From: Micromonospora wenchangensis
GTDB taxonomy: Bacteria; Actinomycetota; Actinomycetes; Mycobacteriales; Micromonosporaceae
Assembly (NCBI RefSeq): GCF_002210435.1
Contig: NZ_MZMV01000012.1
Coordinates: 86,986-150,985, forward strand
DNA: 64,000 nt
Reading direction: 5' to 3'
Shown here: piece by piece, positions 63,065 through 64,000 of the stretch
Layout of the letters: each line of letters starts with the position of its first letter
How positions within the stretch are numbered: position 1 is the stretch's first letter
Notes under the pieces: model-generated
Told to the model about the DNA's origin: nothing
What the model saw: the letters and a program-made list of their open reading frames with translations, nothing else
Database searches by the model: none
Position numbers and translations under genes: made by a program

Positions 63065-63177
63065 GCCCGCAACGCTAGTCCAGCGCCGCCCGCCGCGCCG
63101 CCGCCCGGGGCGCGGCGCGCCGCCGGTGTGCGCGGCCCGGCGTCGGCGACGCCGTCGTCGTGGGGTGGGTCAGTGGG

Positions 63178-63975
63178 TCAGTAGGCGGCGACGGCGGCCC
63201 GGCCGCGCGCCACGACCGGGTTCTCCCGGGTGTTGTCCGTCGACGGGCGGGGTGCCTCCGGCATCGGCAGCACCGACTCGGCCCGCTCCGGGCGGCGCTC
63301 CCGCGCGGCGAACGCCTCGTCGCGCAGGCTGCGGGCCGCCGCGCCGGCCAGGTCGGCGGCCCGCCAGGCCGCCTGCTCCCGGGCGACCGCCGCCCGGTGC
63401 CGGGCCGCCAGGTGGTCCCGGGTCGCGCGGCGCAACACGAGTTCCTGCTCCACCGGGTGCCGGCGCGGGTCCCAGCCGGCCCGGTGGGCGAGGACGTCGG
63501 CGAGTTGATCGTCCGACAGTTCACCCCGCCGGTGCGCCTCCTCGGCGGCCCGGTGCAGCCAGCGTTCCCGGTCGGCGTACTCGGCGGGGGTCTGGCCGGT
63601 GTGCGGCAGGGGCATCACCGCGGCGGCGGCGAGCCGGCGCAGGTGCGCCTCGGCCGCCTCCAGGGCCGTCCAGGCGGACTCGACCTCGTCCTGTGTGGCG
63701 AGCCACTCGGCCCGCAGCCGGCTCGCGGTGGTGCCGGCCCGGTCGGCCGCCACGGCGACCTCCTCGGCGTACCGGGTGTGCTCCCGGTCCTGTTCGGTCC
63801 GTTCCGGGTCGTCGGGCAGGGCGGCGTCGCGGAACCGGCCGGCCACCGCCAGCCGGAGCCGGCCGGGCCGGACCACCAGGGCCGCGACGGCGACGGCGGC
63901 GAGGGCGAGCAGGATCAGCCAGATCGCGGCGGCGGCGGGGACATCGGGCAGGACGGCGGAGAAGACGGTCTGCAT
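63178..63975 (-). CDS. Membrane-anchored helical protein, unknown function
   Basis: 265 aa from ATG 63975 (GAGGTG upstream; GTG 63984 is an alternative). One N-terminal helix (AAAAIWLILLALAAVAVAALVV) then a long Glu/Ala/Arg-rich region (REHTRYAEEVAVAADRAGTTASRLRAEWLATQDEVESAWTALEAAEAHL) that looks coiled-coil, ending in a conserved-looking REQAAWRAADLAGAAARSLRDEA. No family recognised. Its promoter reaches the window edge. Confidence 0.75.
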   Translation of the reverse strand: MQTVFSAVLPDVPAAAAIWLILLALAAVAVAALVVRPGRLRLAVAGRFRDAALPDDPERTEQDREHTRYAEEVAVAADRAGTTASRLRAEWLATQDEVESAWTALEAAEAHLRRLAAAAVMPLPHTGQTPAEYADRERWLHRAAEEAHRRGELSDDQLADVLAHRAGWDPRRHPVEQELVLRRATRDHLAARHRAAVAREQAAWRAADLAGAAARSLRDEAFAARERRPERAESVLPMPEAPRPSTDNTRENPVVARGRAAVAAY

Positions 63976-64000
63976 CACCAACACCTCACGGTGGACAACG

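Overview
The window is high-GC actinobacterial chromosome. Gene content (futalosine menaquinone genes, Ku with LigD-type NHEJ enzymes, SepH, two-domain SerC/citrate synthase/PdxH neighbourhood, F420-type PPOX proteins, many GTG starts, many leaderless promoters) points to Micromonosporaceae, most likely Micromonospora or a close relative. No rRNA, tRNA, CRISPR array, insertion sequence or phage gene was seen. Almost all genes look like ordinary chromosomal housekeeping or conserved accessory genes; the left edge is the end of a biosynthetic locus.

Layout. 1-4.4 kb: a two-gene operon read leftwards, an uncharacterised 594-aa protein translationally coupled to an NRPS with the order MbtH-A-T-C (cut by the window edge). 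Its promoter carries a LacI/CebR-type palindrome. 4.5-9.8 kb: SCO6745-type protein, FKBP isomerase, F420-type PPOX protein, then Ku divergent from a ligase/primase-polymerase pair (NHEJ). 9.8-17.2 kb: secreted phytase-like protein, lipoproteins, TIGR03089 protein, XPB helicase, L,D-transpeptidase. 17.2-28.3 kb: large helicase-associated protein, HAD phosphatase, cold-shock protein, MqnD, a frameshifted XRE-GNAT gene, MqnB with an MFS-like membrane protein, DUF3027/DUF2530 and an NCS2 purine permease. 28.4-44.8 kb: MarR regulator plus MFS exporter, ThpR, aldo/keto reductase, SepH, SerC, citrate synthase, PdxH, MFS, aldose epimerase, nitroreductase, acyl-CoA dehydrogenase, DUF4230, PspC and SdaA.

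44.8-50.5 kb is a tight operon for a cell-envelope glycopolymer: ABC-2 export permease, its ATPase, a CDP-alcohol phosphotransferase with a degenerate nucleotidyltransferase-like N-terminus, and a GT2/CDP-glycerol-transferase fusion. 50.6-56.3 kb holds an orphan MsiK-like sugar ATPase and a beta-phosphoglucomutase/GH65 phosphorylase pair for disaccharide phosphorolysis. 56.3-64 kb holds a MerR-thioredoxin operon with a 19-bp-spacer promoter, an alpha/beta hydrolase, an AI-2E family protein, a P450-ferredoxin operon, hemerythrin, a second PPOX protein, DUF1232 and a coiled-coil-like membrane protein.

Two features stand out beyond single genes. First, intergenic regions carry at least three families of palindromic or inverted repeats (60 nt, 58-62 nt and 34 nt units) that recur in this window, two of them always between convergent genes where they can act as bidirectional terminators. 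Second, seven genes have a TAnnnT box 6-7 nt before the start codon, the signature of leaderless transcripts. All functional statements come from motif reading of translated sequence; no database search was run.
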